NCBI GenBank assembly: GCA_009837885.1 | Contig: VXSP01000029.1 | Coordinates: forward strand, 8,150 to 72,149 | DNA length: 64,000 nt | Direction: 5' to 3' | Origin: Holophagales bacterium | Lineage (GTDB): Bacteria; Acidobacteriota; Thermoanaerobaculia; Multivoradales; Multivoraceae | Shown: piece by piece, positions 1-8,367 of the stretch | Layout: each line of letters begins with the position of its first letter | Numbering within the stretch: position 1 is the stretch's first letter | The notes under the pieces: generated by a model | Database searches by the model: none | Seen by the model: only the letters and a program-made list of their open reading frames with translations | Told to the model about the DNA's origin: nothing | Position numbers and translations under genes: made by a program

Positions 1-8
1 GTGGTCGC

Positions 9-3000
9 TCATCGGAGGTACATGAACTCCTTCAGGTTGAACATGGCGTGCGCCAGTCGGCGCCAGGCGTCGTCGCCGCCGGCGCTCTTCTCGAGTTGGT
101 CAGCTTCCGCCTCGAGGCGCGCGATGTGGGACCAACTGCTGCGGTAGATCCGTGCCTGCTCGGCTTCCGACGGTGCTTCGATGTTCCCGAGCGCGGAGGC
201 CGCGACGTCGGCGGGAACCAGTACTCGGTCGTAGAGGCGGGCCTGAAGCACCCCCAGGGGCGCGTCTCCGCTGCCCGCGAACTGGACACGATCCTTCTCC
301 AGGCTCATCGGAAGTTCGCTGCGGACGTTTTCCGGATCGGACTCAGCACCGTTCCGGTACGCGGTCCAGGCGCCCTTGCGATCCCGCGCCAGGACCAGGT
401 GGACCGGTGGCGATTCGTCGGCGTCCGCCTCGCCCGGCAGGCCGCCGACCCAGGCTTCGAGCGTGTACTCGTCCAGCGTCCGCCGGATCGGCTTCGACGT
501 CACGACATCCGATGCCCCGGGCCACAGTGCGCCGTCCTCCACGTGGACGTCGCGGCCCAGCTTGAGCGGAAGAAAACCGATGGCGTCGTAGACGCGGCCG
601 TTCTTCGGCGGGTCGTCGAACTCCCACGCGGCGATCGCTTTGGGCGCGGACGCCCGGTGGTAGAAGCGGAGCACACCGCGCGTCTTGTCCGCGGTGAAAT
701 CGCGGATCTCGGCGCTCTCTTCGCGGCGGTCCCTAGCCGCCACGCTCCAGGCTTTCACGTCCTTCTGGGCGGGCTTCCGGTCCTGGGCCTGGATGAGGAA
801 CTGCTCAGCCGCTCCGAGTTCCTGCTCGGTCGGGGGCCGGCCGAGGGCGAGGCGGAACATGGCGACGATTCGTTCCCGGTCGCTGTGCAGGTCGGGGTCG
901 TGGGCGATCCGTTCGGCGAAGCGGGCCGCCAGGTGCATGACCTGGGTGTTGTTCATCATGAGCAGCGACTGTGCCGGCACGTTCGTCTGGTCGCGCTGGC
1001 CCTTCGTCGTCACCGGCGTGGGCAGGTCGAGTGTGTGGAGCAGGGGATCCGGCTGATTCCGAATGACCTGAACGTAGACGCTGCGCCTGTTCGACCAGCC
1101 GGTTTCCGGAAGGGTCTCGCTGGCGGTGACCGGTTCGAGTTGACCGGCGGCAATCAGCATGGAGTCGCGCACGGCCTCGGCCTCCAGACGGCGCAGGTGA
1201 GCGTGGGAAAGGAGATCGTTCCGGGGATCCCGTTCCCGGGCGGCCGCCTCCGGCGTCGACGCGAGTTGGAAGGCCCGGGTCGATGCGAGCCGCCGCACGA
1301 ACGTCTTGAGGGACCAGCCATCCTCCCGCAGCGTCGTCGCCAGGTGATCGAGGAGGGCGGCGTTCGACGGGAGCTCACCCATCTGCCCGAAGTTGTCCGG
1401 CGTGCCGACGATCCCGCGCCCGAAGGTGTGGGCCCAGAGGCGGTTCGCGATCACGCGGGCCGTGAGCGGATTGCCTGGGTCGAGGATGCTCCCGGCCAGG
1501 GCCAGTCGCGGATGAACCGAGTCGGGGTACGGCTCGGCGTCGATCGCTTCGAGGAAGCGCTGGGGCACCGGCTCGCCGAGCTGCCGGTGATTGCCCCGCT
1601 CCATCAGCGGCTGATCGAAGCGTGGGCCGCCGAGCACCGCGGGGGAGCGGGTCGGCACGGGGATCGCCTCCTCGAGTTGCCGGATCGCCTCGACGATCGG
1701 ACCCGCTTCCGGCACCTCGTCCGTGTCGTTCGGAAGCAGGCCGCGGCGAACGAAGCTCGCCAGGAAACGGGCCTGGGCGTCGGTCATTGAACGGTCGCGC
1801 CAGGCTTCGGCGGCGCCGCGGATCGCTTCGCCGTAGCGGGCCGCCAGCTCGCCGCGGTCGCCGGGCGCGCCTTCGATCTCGAACAGGGGCGCCGTGAACT
1901 CGGCCGGCTGGTCGCGGGGAAGCTGGGCGTTCTCGTCGAGCACGATCGCCTCGGTGATCCCGAACCAGGAGCGGTCCGACCGCCCGCCGGAACTCTCTCC
2001 GGTCATCGGGTGATCGGCGGCCGTCACCAGCTCGATGTAGGCATGGTCGCCATCCCAGTAGGCGAGGTCCCAGTGCTGCCATCGCCACTCGCCGTCCGAG
2101 AGGGTCTCGATCGGATGGACCTCGCCTCGTTGGGGGTAGTTCTGGACCGCGTAGCGTGCGACCGCGCCGCCGCGGCCGGCGATCCGCACCGCCAGCTTCT
2201 GATTGGCCTCGATGAGAAACCGCGGTGACGAGAAGGTGCCGTTGTGGCGGTTGGTGAGTGAGTGCGTGTAGACGCCGCCGGGCAGGATGTCGGCGACGAT
2301 CGTCCCGCCGCCCTGAGTGACCTCGTAGCTCCCGGCTGCCTGCGGCTTCGCGTCGGGAAGGCCGTTGCCGTGCCGGTACCACTGCTCGACATCCCCGGTT
2401 CGGCTCAGGTCCCAACGCTGGACGGCGGGCGCCTGTCGGCGGGCCTCGAGTTGCTGCCTGCTCCGTTCGTAGGCGGCGTCCAGTTCCCGCCACCGCTTGG
2501 CGAAGGCCCCGCGGCCGCGGACCCGGCCTGCCCGGACCCAGGCGTAGAGCGGGTCGTAGGGCGACTGGCCGCCCGTGAGTGCCGCGGCCCATGGGCCGTC
2601 CGGCCGCTGCAGCCTGGCCGGCACGTCGGCGGCGGCTTCGAGCCATGCCTCGGCCAGCACCTGCCTCAACTCGTCCTTCAGCCGGATCAGGTCGTCCCTG
2701 TGGACGTTCCGCCGCGCCTCGTCGTCGATCGTCTGAACCCCCGGACGGCCATTGACCATCGTGCCGTACAGGGCGTAGAAGTCGGTCTGGCTAATCGCGT
2801 CGAACTTGTGGTCGTGGCAGCGGGCGCAGGCGACGGTCATGCCGAGGAACGCCTTGGAGACGACGTCGATCTGGTTCTCGGTGAAGCGGACCTGTTCGTC
2901 GAGGGCGTCGGTGGGTCCGAAACCGTGCAGGACGAAGCGGTACTGGGCGATGCCGATGGCCGACTCGTTGATCCCGAGTTCGGCGTTCATCCGTGGCTCG

Positions 3001-3935
3001 TCGAGGAGGTCGCCGGCCAGGTGCTCGCGAATCAACTGGTCGATCGGAACGTCGCCATTCAGTGCCCGGATCAGGTAGTCGCGGTAGCGCCAGGCGTAGG
3101 GAACCGGGGGGTCGCCCTCGCTGCCGTGCGTCTCGGCGTAGCGGACCCAGTCCATCCAGTGCCGCGCCCAGCGCTCGCCGAAGGCCGGGTCGGCGAGCAG
3201 CCGGTCGATTTCCTCCGCGACCGCGGCGTCCCGGTCGACCGCGGCGCGGCGCTCGAAGTCGTCGACCTGGGCGGGTGTCGGAGGCAGGCCGGTGAGCACG
3301 TAGGAGAGCCGGCGCATCACGGTTCGCGGCTCGGCGAGGGGAGCGGGCTCGAGACCGGCGTCGGCGATTCCGGCAGCAAGAAACCGGTCGACCGCGTTCC
3401 GCGACCAGGCCGGGTCCGGGCCCTCCGGAGGTTCCGGGTCGTCGATGGGCTGGAGGCTCCACCAACTCTTCCGCTGTTCCAGGATCGTCCGCCACGCGGT
3501 CGCTTCCTTGAGCGCGTCGGCGGAGGGCGGTTCGTCCCTGGGATCGGGCGCGCCGATTTCGATCCAGCGCTCGAAGTCGGCGACCACGTCGTCGGGCAGC
3601 TTCGCGCCCCCCAGCGGCATCCGGAAGTCGAGGCTCGGGTGCCTCATGGCGCGCAGCAGAAGGCTGCCGCGCGGTTTGCCCGGCTCGATGGCGGGGCCCC
3701 GCATGCCACCTTCGAGCAGGCCGCCGCGATAGTCCAGACGCAGACCGCTTTCCGCGATCTCCGTGCTGTTGTGGCAGGTGTAGCAGTGCTCGACCAGGAC
3801 CGGTCGGATCTTCTGCTCGAAGAACTCGAGATCTTCCGGGGCGAACTCCGCCCCGGCCGCCGGCCCGCCGCCGAGCAATGCAGCGGCCAGGATCGCGGCG
3901 CCGAGGCGTGGCGGGATCCTCTCCTTCGTGTTCAT
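9..3935 (-). CDS. PSD1/planctomycete cytochrome C family secreted protein (DUF1549-DUF1553)
   Basis: Large exported protein of the PSCyt1-DUF1549-DUF1553 family, whose members are heme-motif proteins of unresolved substrate. A signal peptide covers roughly residues 10-29. CYTCH (51-55) is the heme motif of PSCyt1 and CARCH (about 369-373) lies in DUF1549. Residues about 500-680 form a beta-rich insert that looks like a carbohydrate-binding jelly roll. The DUF1553 core follows (about 770-1060). A LamG-like sandwich (about 1100-1240) sits before the terminal NLKEFMYLR, which is the usual DUF1553 ending, so the LamG is an insertion rather than a tail. At 1308 aa it is longer than the usual 700-1100 aa. 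A TAGACT -10-like hexamer (3949-3954, minus strand) lies 13 nt upstream of the ATG. The family call is firm; the function is unknown. Confidence 0.9.
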   Translation of the reverse strand: MNTKERIPPRLGAAILAAALLGGGPAAGAEFAPEDLEFFEQKIRPVLVEHCYTCHNSTEIAESGLRLDYRGGLLEGGMRGPAIEPGKPRGSLLLRAMRHPSLDFRMPLGGAKLPDDVVADFERWIEIGAPDPRDEPPSADALKEATAWRTILEQRKSWWSLQPIDDPEPPEGPDPAWSRNAVDRFLAAGIADAGLEPAPLAEPRTVMRRLSYVLTGLPPTPAQVDDFERRAAVDRDAAVAEEIDRLLADPAFGERWARHWMDWVRYAETHGSEGDPPVPYAWRYRDYLIRALNGDVPIDQLIREHLAGDLLDEPRMNAELGINESAIGIAQYRFVLHGFGPTDALDEQVRFTENQIDVVSKAFLGMTVACARCHDHKFDAISQTDFYALYGTMVNGRPGVQTIDDEARRNVHRDDLIRLKDELRQVLAEAWLEAAADVPARLQRPDGPWAAALTGGQSPYDPLYAWVRAGRVRGRGAFAKRWRELDAAYERSRQQLEARRQAPAVQRWDLSRTGDVEQWYRHGNGLPDAKPQAAGSYEVTQGGGTIVADILPGGVYTHSLTNRHNGTFSSPRFLIEANQKLAVRIAGRGGAVARYAVQNYPQRGEVHPIETLSDGEWRWQHWDLAYWDGDHAYIELVTAADHPMTGESSGGRSDRSWFGITEAIVLDENAQLPRDQPAEFTAPLFEIEGAPGDRGELAARYGEAIRGAAEAWRDRSMTDAQARFLASFVRRGLLPNDTDEVPEAGPIVEAIRQLEEAIPVPTRSPAVLGGPRFDQPLMERGNHRQLGEPVPQRFLEAIDAEPYPDSVHPRLALAGSILDPGNPLTARVIANRLWAHTFGRGIVGTPDNFGQMGELPSNAALLDHLATTLREDGWSLKTFVRRLASTRAFQLASTPEAAARERDPRNDLLSHAHLRRLEAEAVRDSMLIAAGQLEPVTASETLPETGWSNRRSVYVQVIRNQPDPLLHTLDLPTPVTTKGQRDQTNVPAQSLLMMNNTQVMHLAARFAERIAHDPDLHSDRERIVAMFRLALGRPPTEQELGAAEQFLIQAQDRKPAQKDVKAWSVAARDRREESAEIRDFTADKTRGVLRFYHRASAPKAIAAWEFDDPPKNGRVYDAIGFLPLKLGRDVHVEDGALWPGASDVVTSKPIRRTLDEYTLEAWVGGLPGEADADESPPVHLVLARDRKGAWTAYRNGAESDPENVRSELPMSLEKDRVQFAGSGDAPLGVLQARLYDRVLVPADVAASALGNIEAPSEAEQARIYRSSWSHIARLEAEADQLEKSAGGDDAWRRLAHAMFNLKEFMYLR

Positions 3936-3951
3936 TGGAACGCTGTTCAGT

Positions 3952-6015
3952 CTACAACGGAGACTTGCGCTCGTACGGGTCGATCACGGCGCCGGCGACG
4001 CCTTCGCGGATGATCCCGAACAGTTCGCCTCGCCACCCGCGGCCCTTGGAGATCTCGGTCGAGATCACGACGACGACCAGGCCCTCGGCGGGCGCTACGT
4101 AGATGTACTGGCCGCCGTAGCCGCTGGCGATGTAGGCGCTGCGTTCCCGGTGTCCGCGGAGCCACCACAGGTAGCCGTAGCCGCCGTAGATGCGGCCGCG
4201 ACCCCGTGGCCCGACGTGGCCGGGGCGGGTGGACTCGTCGACCCATTGCCACGGCAGCAGTTGCTTGCCACCCCATCGGCCCCGGTTCAGGTAGAGCTGG
4301 CCGAACTTCAGCATGTCTCGCGGCAGAAGGGACAGGTTGTTCCCGCCCATGTGGACGCCCTGGCGGTCGCGGGCCCAGGCCGAGCGGTGGATGCCGAGCG
4401 GAGCGAAGAGGTGTTCGCGGGCAAAATCGTGGGTGCTCCGGCCGGCGGCACCGGAGAGAGTCGCCGACAGCAGGTGGGTGCCGCCGGTGCTGTACGAGAA
4501 ACGGGTTCCCGGCTCGGCCTGGAGCGGTCGCGCCAGGGCGGCCCGGACCCAGTTGCGCGAAGCGACCCAGGAACCGTAGTTGCCGAAGCTGGTCGATTCG
4601 AGGCCCGAGGTCATCGTCAGCAAGTGCCGTACGGTGATCGCCTGCTTGCGTGGATCGTCGACATCCGCGGCTTCGGGAAGCACGTTCGCAATCGGTTGAT
4701 CGAGTTCGAGGAGACCCTCCTTGACCGCCAGACCGGCAAGCGCCGAGAGCACACTCTTCGAGGCCGACTTCAGGTTGTGCGGCCGATTGCCGGAAGAGCC
4801 GCGGAAGTAGCGCTCCACGACGAGCTTGCCGTGGCGCGCGACGAGGACTCCGTGGAGTCCGTCGAGTTGGGCGATCCGGTCGACGGCTCGCTCGAGCCGC
4901 TCCGGGTCCAGCCCGACCTCGGTGGCGGGTACGGTCCGCCAGTCGCCGGACCAGTCGTCGTTGGCGGGAGGGACGGGTAACTGGAACTCGATGAGGATGG
5001 CCGGGTGGTCCGAGATCGCTCTGGTCTCCACCCCCTCGGTCCATAGCGGCCACCACCCGGAAGCCCTGGCGTCGAGCAGCACGTGGTCGATGCCGCCGTC
5101 CATCAGGTTGCGGTATCCGGCTTCCCGGAAGCGGGCCACCGCAGCATGGTCGCCGGGCAGGTTCAGATCGCCGGAGACCAGCGCAGGTCGCTCCGCCCGG
5201 GCGAGGACGCGCTCCAGGAGCCCAGCGGCCTGGGCGGCGGCGAGGTCGGTGTCGCCGTTTGCAAGGTGGACGCCGACCAGATCGAAGGGCAGCACGGGGT
5301 GGGCGATGCGCACGGACAGCCCGATGCGGCGCTCGAAGGCGTCGCGGTCGGGGCCGAGCTGCCACAGCTCGGGGTCCTCGACCGGGAAGCGGCTGAGAAT
5401 GGCCGACCCCTCCTCGAAGCCCAGCCATCGCAGTGACCCGTTGGCTCGGGCGTAGGCGCCGTGGAAGCCCAGTTCCCGGGCCAGACGGTCGGCGAGACAG
5501 CCTTCGCCGACCATGCACCACGCTTCCTGCAGCACGACGATGTCCGGTTGCAGGCGTCGGACTTCCGCCGCGAGGCGACTTGAACGGATCGCCCGGTCGG
5601 AAGGGCTCTCCTGTACCAGCAGGCGGCCTTCGGGGTCAGGGTAGCCGTGGTAGGCGTTGAGTTGGAAGACACGGAGCCGATCTGGCGCCGGCGCTGGATC
5701 GGTCGACTCGGCTGCTCCGGCCGCGCGCGGCTCGAGAGACGCGTGACTTGCGAGGAGCCTCGTGAACGCAGGGCTCGATGCCAACGCCAGGAGGCCGAGG
5801 ATCGCTGCCCCCAGGCGGACTCCCGGATGGCCCTGGCGAAGGACGACGGCCCCCAGCACGGCTACCGCACCGCCGGCCGGCGCGGCGATCAGCAGCATCC
5901 GAGCCAGGTCGGGCTGAACCACTGCGAACGACCCGGCGAGCCACGGCAGAGCCCCGAGGGCGCCAGCGGTCAGGCCGGTCGCCGCGGCCAGGAATGAGGA
6001 AGGTATGCGCGTCAA
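3952..6015 (-). CDS. EEP-family phosphatase/nuclease fused to a beta-lactamase-type serine hydrolase
   Basis: Three parts are visible in one 687-aa frame. Residues 1-90 hold two or three hydrophobic membrane segments. Residues about 113-347 are an endonuclease/exonuclease/phosphatase domain with N120, E164 (LQEAW), H250 (GVH), D283/N285 (SGDLN), D310-H311 and the terminal SDH (335-337). Residues about 363-675 are a class C beta-lactamase/DD-peptidase-like serine hydrolase with SASK (417-420) as SxxK and YST (508-510) as the YxN-type motif. Both catalytic sets look complete. Membrane topology suggests both enzymes face the periplasm. Start is TTG. It sits 16 nt downstream of the start of the PSD1 gene's coding strand neighbour, so co-transcription with it is plausible. 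The substrate of either half is unknown; I am sure of the two folds, less of their activity. Confidence 0.88.
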   Translation of the reverse strand: MTRIPSSFLAAATGLTAGALGALPWLAGSFAVVQPDLARMLLIAAPAGGAVAVLGAVVLRQGHPGVRLGAAILGLLALASSPAFTRLLASHASLEPRAAGAAESTDPAPAPDRLRVFQLNAYHGYPDPEGRLLVQESPSDRAIRSSRLAAEVRRLQPDIVVLQEAWCMVGEGCLADRLARELGFHGAYARANGSLRWLGFEEGSAILSRFPVEDPELWQLGPDRDAFERRIGLSVRIAHPVLPFDLVGVHLANGDTDLAAAQAAGLLERVLARAERPALVSGDLNLPGDHAAVARFREAGYRNLMDGGIDHVLLDARASGWWPLWTEGVETRAISDHPAILIEFQLPVPPANDDWSGDWRTVPATEVGLDPERLERAVDRIAQLDGLHGVLVARHGKLVVERYFRGSSGNRPHNLKSASKSVLSALAGLAVKEGLLELDQPIANVLPEAADVDDPRKQAITVRHLLTMTSGLESTSFGNYGSWVASRNWVRAALARPLQAEPGTRFSYSTGGTHLLSATLSGAAGRSTHDFAREHLFAPLGIHRSAWARDRQGVHMGGNNLSLLPRDMLKFGQLYLNRGRWGGKQLLPWQWVDESTRPGHVGPRGRGRIYGGYGYLWWLRGHRERSAYIASGYGGQYIYVAPAEGLVVVVISTEISKGRGWRGELFGIIREGVAGAVIDPYERKSPL

Positions 6016-6044
6016 GGCGGACTCCGGAAGCTCGGAAGCCTATT

Positions 6045-6067
6045 CCCCCGGCGCCTGGCGCCGGGGG
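6045..6067. repeat. 23-bp near-perfect palindrome in a divergent promoter region
   Basis: Two 11-nt arms (CCCCCGGCGCC and its reverse complement) are separated by a single T. It lies between divergently transcribed genes starting at 6015 and 6167, so it is not a terminator between converging genes; an operator or a cruciform/REP-type element is possible. Confidence 0.6.
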
Positions 6068-6166
6068 GACAGGGGCGGCCGAGCGGAATCCAGGTGCTAC
6101 CCTTAGCAGTTACAGGGAAACGAGCGACACTGCGACAGCGGCTCCGCCGCAGGAAGGAGGTCCGGA

Positions 6167-6718
6167 ATGGGCGAACGAGGAAACCGCCGGAGGATCTCTG
6201 CGACCTTGGTGTTGTGCTCGGCTCTGGTGATCGCCGCGGGCTGCGCGGCGCCTCCGGAAGAGGCGGCGCCCGTTTCCGAAGTGGATCCACGCGCCGAGAA
6301 CGAAGCTGCCCTGAACGAACTGCTTGCCAAGTATCTGCAGGCGGTGAACCGGGGTGACGCGGACGGCCTCGCCGTGCTGTACACCGAGGACGCCGTGCGG
6401 ATCAACGCGAACAGCAGGCCGATCGAAGGAAGGGACGCCATCCGGCTGTTCGCGGCCGCCGACTATGCGGACAACGACTGGGATATCCAACTCCACGTTG
6501 ATGAGAGCGACTACAGCGGCAATCTGGCATTCGTGCGCGGCACGTACGCGATCACCCTCAGCTCGAAGGAGGATGGCTCCGTCGTCTACCAGGAGATTGG
6601 CAAGTGGATGGACCTGATGCGCCGCGGTGAGGACGGTTCGTGGTTGATCGCGAGGGAGATCTCGAACCGCGACCACCCGCCGGGCGAGGCGCCTGAGACT
6701 CCGGCGGAGGAGGGTTGA
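6167..6718 (+). CDS. NTF2-like (DUF4440/SnoaL) lipoprotein
   Basis: A 183-aa lipoprotein: hydrophobic segment ending in AAGC (lipobox, cysteine near residue 25) followed by an acidic linker and one NTF2-like domain (about 43-175). The domain has the DUF4440 pattern: a helix with NRGDADGLAVLYTEDAVR, a GRDAIR segment, then beta strands ending in WLIARE. Such domains bind small ligands or act as steroid-isomerase-like enzymes; no substrate can be read here. Start ATG has a good GGAGG ribosome site (AAGGAGGTCCGGAATG). A TACCCT -10-like hexamer is at 6098-6103. The next gene is a paralogue overlapping by one base, so the two are one transcription unit and probably one duplicated gene. Confidence 0.85.
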   Translation: MGERGNRRRISATLVLCSALVIAAGCAAPPEEAAPVSEVDPRAENEAALNELLAKYLQAVNRGDADGLAVLYTEDAVRINANSRPIEGRDAIRLFAAADYADNDWDIQLHVDESDYSGNLAFVRGTYAITLSSKEDGSVVYQEIGKWMDLMRRGEDGSWLIAREISNRDHPPGEAPETPAEEG

Positions 6719-7239
6719 TGATGAAGAGTGCGACTTCTATGCGTGAGCACCCGGTGACGGCCCTCCTCGTGGCCCTTTTGGCCGCCCTCTTCCTGGTGGC
6801 CTGTCCTCCGGCCGAGGAAGAACCGGCCGAGGATCCGAACGCCGTGGAACGGAGCATTGGGGACGAGAGCGCGCTGAACACCCTCATCGCCGACTACATG
6901 GTCGCCATGAACAGCGGCGACGCCGACGGGGTGGTGGCCTCGTACGCGGCGGACGCGGTACGTATGCCGCCGGACGCACTGCCGGTCAGCGGTCGGGAGT
7001 CGATCCGGCAGAACATCGCGCAGGCGTTCGAGACGGCGGACCTCAACGTGCAGATGCAGGTCATCGAGACCGAGTTCAGCGGCGAGCTGGCCTATGTTCG
7101 CGGCAGCTTCCTGCTGACGGTCACGCCGAAGGACGGCTCACCGACGACGGAGTCCGAAGGCAACTGGATGCGCCTGATGCGCCGCGCACCGGACGGCCGG
7201 TGGCTCGTGGCGTACTCGCTCTGGAACTTGCAGTCCTGA
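6718..7239 (+). CDS. NTF2-like (DUF4440/SnoaL) lipoprotein, paralogue of the preceding gene
   Basis: Second copy of the DUF4440-type lipoprotein. The signal ends in LVAC (lipobox), followed by an EEPAEDPN linker and the NTF2-like domain. It shares with its upstream neighbour the ALN.L.A.Y..A.N.GDADG helix, the DAVR strand and the NWMRLMRR segment. The ATG at 6718 overlaps the TGA of the first gene (TGATG), so translation is coupled; an in-frame TTG at 6715 and ATG at 6721 are also possible starts. Function unknown beyond a periplasmic small-molecule fold. Confidence 0.85.
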   Translation: MMKSATSMREHPVTALLVALLAALFLVACPPAEEEPAEDPNAVERSIGDESALNTLIADYMVAMNSGDADGVVASYAADAVRMPPDALPVSGRESIRQNIAQAFETADLNVQMQVIETEFSGELAYVRGSFLLTVTPKDGSPTTESEGNWMRLMRRAPDGRWLVAYSLWNLQS

Positions 7240-7296
7240 GTCGATAACGCCGCCAACCGGCGCGGCGCGGCGGGGTATGCTCCATCGCCGCGCCTC

Positions 7297-8346
7297 ATGT
7301 CCGAACCAGCTCCGCCGCTCCTCACCTTCATGGGCGCCCCCGGGTCGCCCTACACGCGAAAGATGCGCGCGCTGCTGCGCTACCGCCGCATCCCGTATCG
7401 CTTCCTGATCTCGGGCGCCGAGGGCCGCGAGGATCTGCCGGCCGCGAAGGTCCGGCTGCTGCCCACGTTCTACCTGCCCAACGCCGATGGCGAGGTCGAG
7501 GCGGTCGTTGACTCGACGCCGCTCATCCAGCGCTTCGAGCGGGAGTTCGAGGGGCGCTCGGTGGTTCCGCCGGACCCGGTGACGGCGTTCATCGACTACC
7601 TGCTGGAGGACTTCGGCGACGAGTGGCTGACCAAGGCGATGTTCCACTATCGCTGGGCCTACGAGGCGGACATCGAGAAGGCTGGCCAGATCCTGCCTCG
7701 CTGGCGACAGGTCGAAGGTCCCGAGGAACAGTTCCAGCAGGCGGCGAAGATGGTCTCGGAACGCCAGATCTCGCGGCTCTGGGTCGTGGGCTCGAACGAG
7801 ACGACGGGCCCGGTGATCGAGGCCAGCTACCGGCGTATCCTGGAGCTGTTTCGGGATCACCTGACGGAACGCCAGTTCCTGATGGGCAACCGTCCCGGCG
7901 CTTCCGACTTCGCCTTCTTCGGCCAGTTGACGCAGCTCGCGGCCTTCGATCCGACGCCGATGGCGGTGACGTTGGAGGTGGCGCCACGGGTCTACGCCTG
8001 GGTCGATCGGGTCGAGGACCTGTCGGGCCTGGAACCGACGGCCGACGACTGGATCGGCCCCGAGTTGTCGGCGACCCTGCGCGCGCTCCTCGGCGAGGTC
8101 GGCCGCGTCTACGCCCCCTTCCTGATCGCCAACGCTAGAGCGCTGGCGTCGGGCGCCGGGCGCGTCGAGTGCGAGATCGGCGGCAGGCCCTGGGTGCAGA
8201 AGCCGTTCCCCTATCAGGGCAAGTGCCTGATGTGGCTGCGGGAACGGTACGGGGAGTTGTCGGCTGAAGACCGGTCAACGGTGGACGGGCTGCTCGGCGG
8301 CACCGGTTGCGAAGTGCTGGTGGCCGGCGGCGCCTCGGGGCCCTAG
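7297..8346 (+). CDS. glutathione S-transferase family protein (long form)
   Basis: A 349-aa protein with an N-terminal thioredoxin-like GST domain (about 8-90; GAPGSPYTRKMRALLRY at the glutathione-site helix, STPLIQ as the Ser/Pro gamma-glutamyl loop) and an alpha-helical C-terminal domain (about 130-260; ASDFAFFGQL matches the GST_C fold motif with its Asp). The last ~90 residues extend beyond a typical 200-240 aa GST. No cysteine stands at the usual CPxC position; Ser17 or Tyr19 would be the candidate catalytic residue. Cytoplasmic. A TATGCT hexamer at 7276-7281 lies 15 nt upstream of the ATG. The substrate is unknown. Confidence 0.82.
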   Translation: MSEPAPPLLTFMGAPGSPYTRKMRALLRYRRIPYRFLISGAEGREDLPAAKVRLLPTFYLPNADGEVEAVVDSTPLIQRFEREFEGRSVVPPDPVTAFIDYLLEDFGDEWLTKAMFHYRWAYEADIEKAGQILPRWRQVEGPEEQFQQAAKMVSERQISRLWVVGSNETTGPVIEASYRRILELFRDHLTERQFLMGNRPGASDFAFFGQLTQLAAFDPTPMAVTLEVAPRVYAWVDRVEDLSGLEPTADDWIGPELSATLRALLGEVGRVYAPFLIANARALASGAGRVECEIGGRPWVQKPFPYQGKCLMWLRERYGELSAEDRSTVDGLLGGTGCEVLVAGGASGP

Positions 8347-8367
8347 GCCGGCGGCGGGACGGGGCAG

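Noticed and set aside
48..1790. 580-aa open frame on the plus strand
   Set aside because: Antisense to the PSD1 gene; composition follows the complementary codons, with no domain or start signals.
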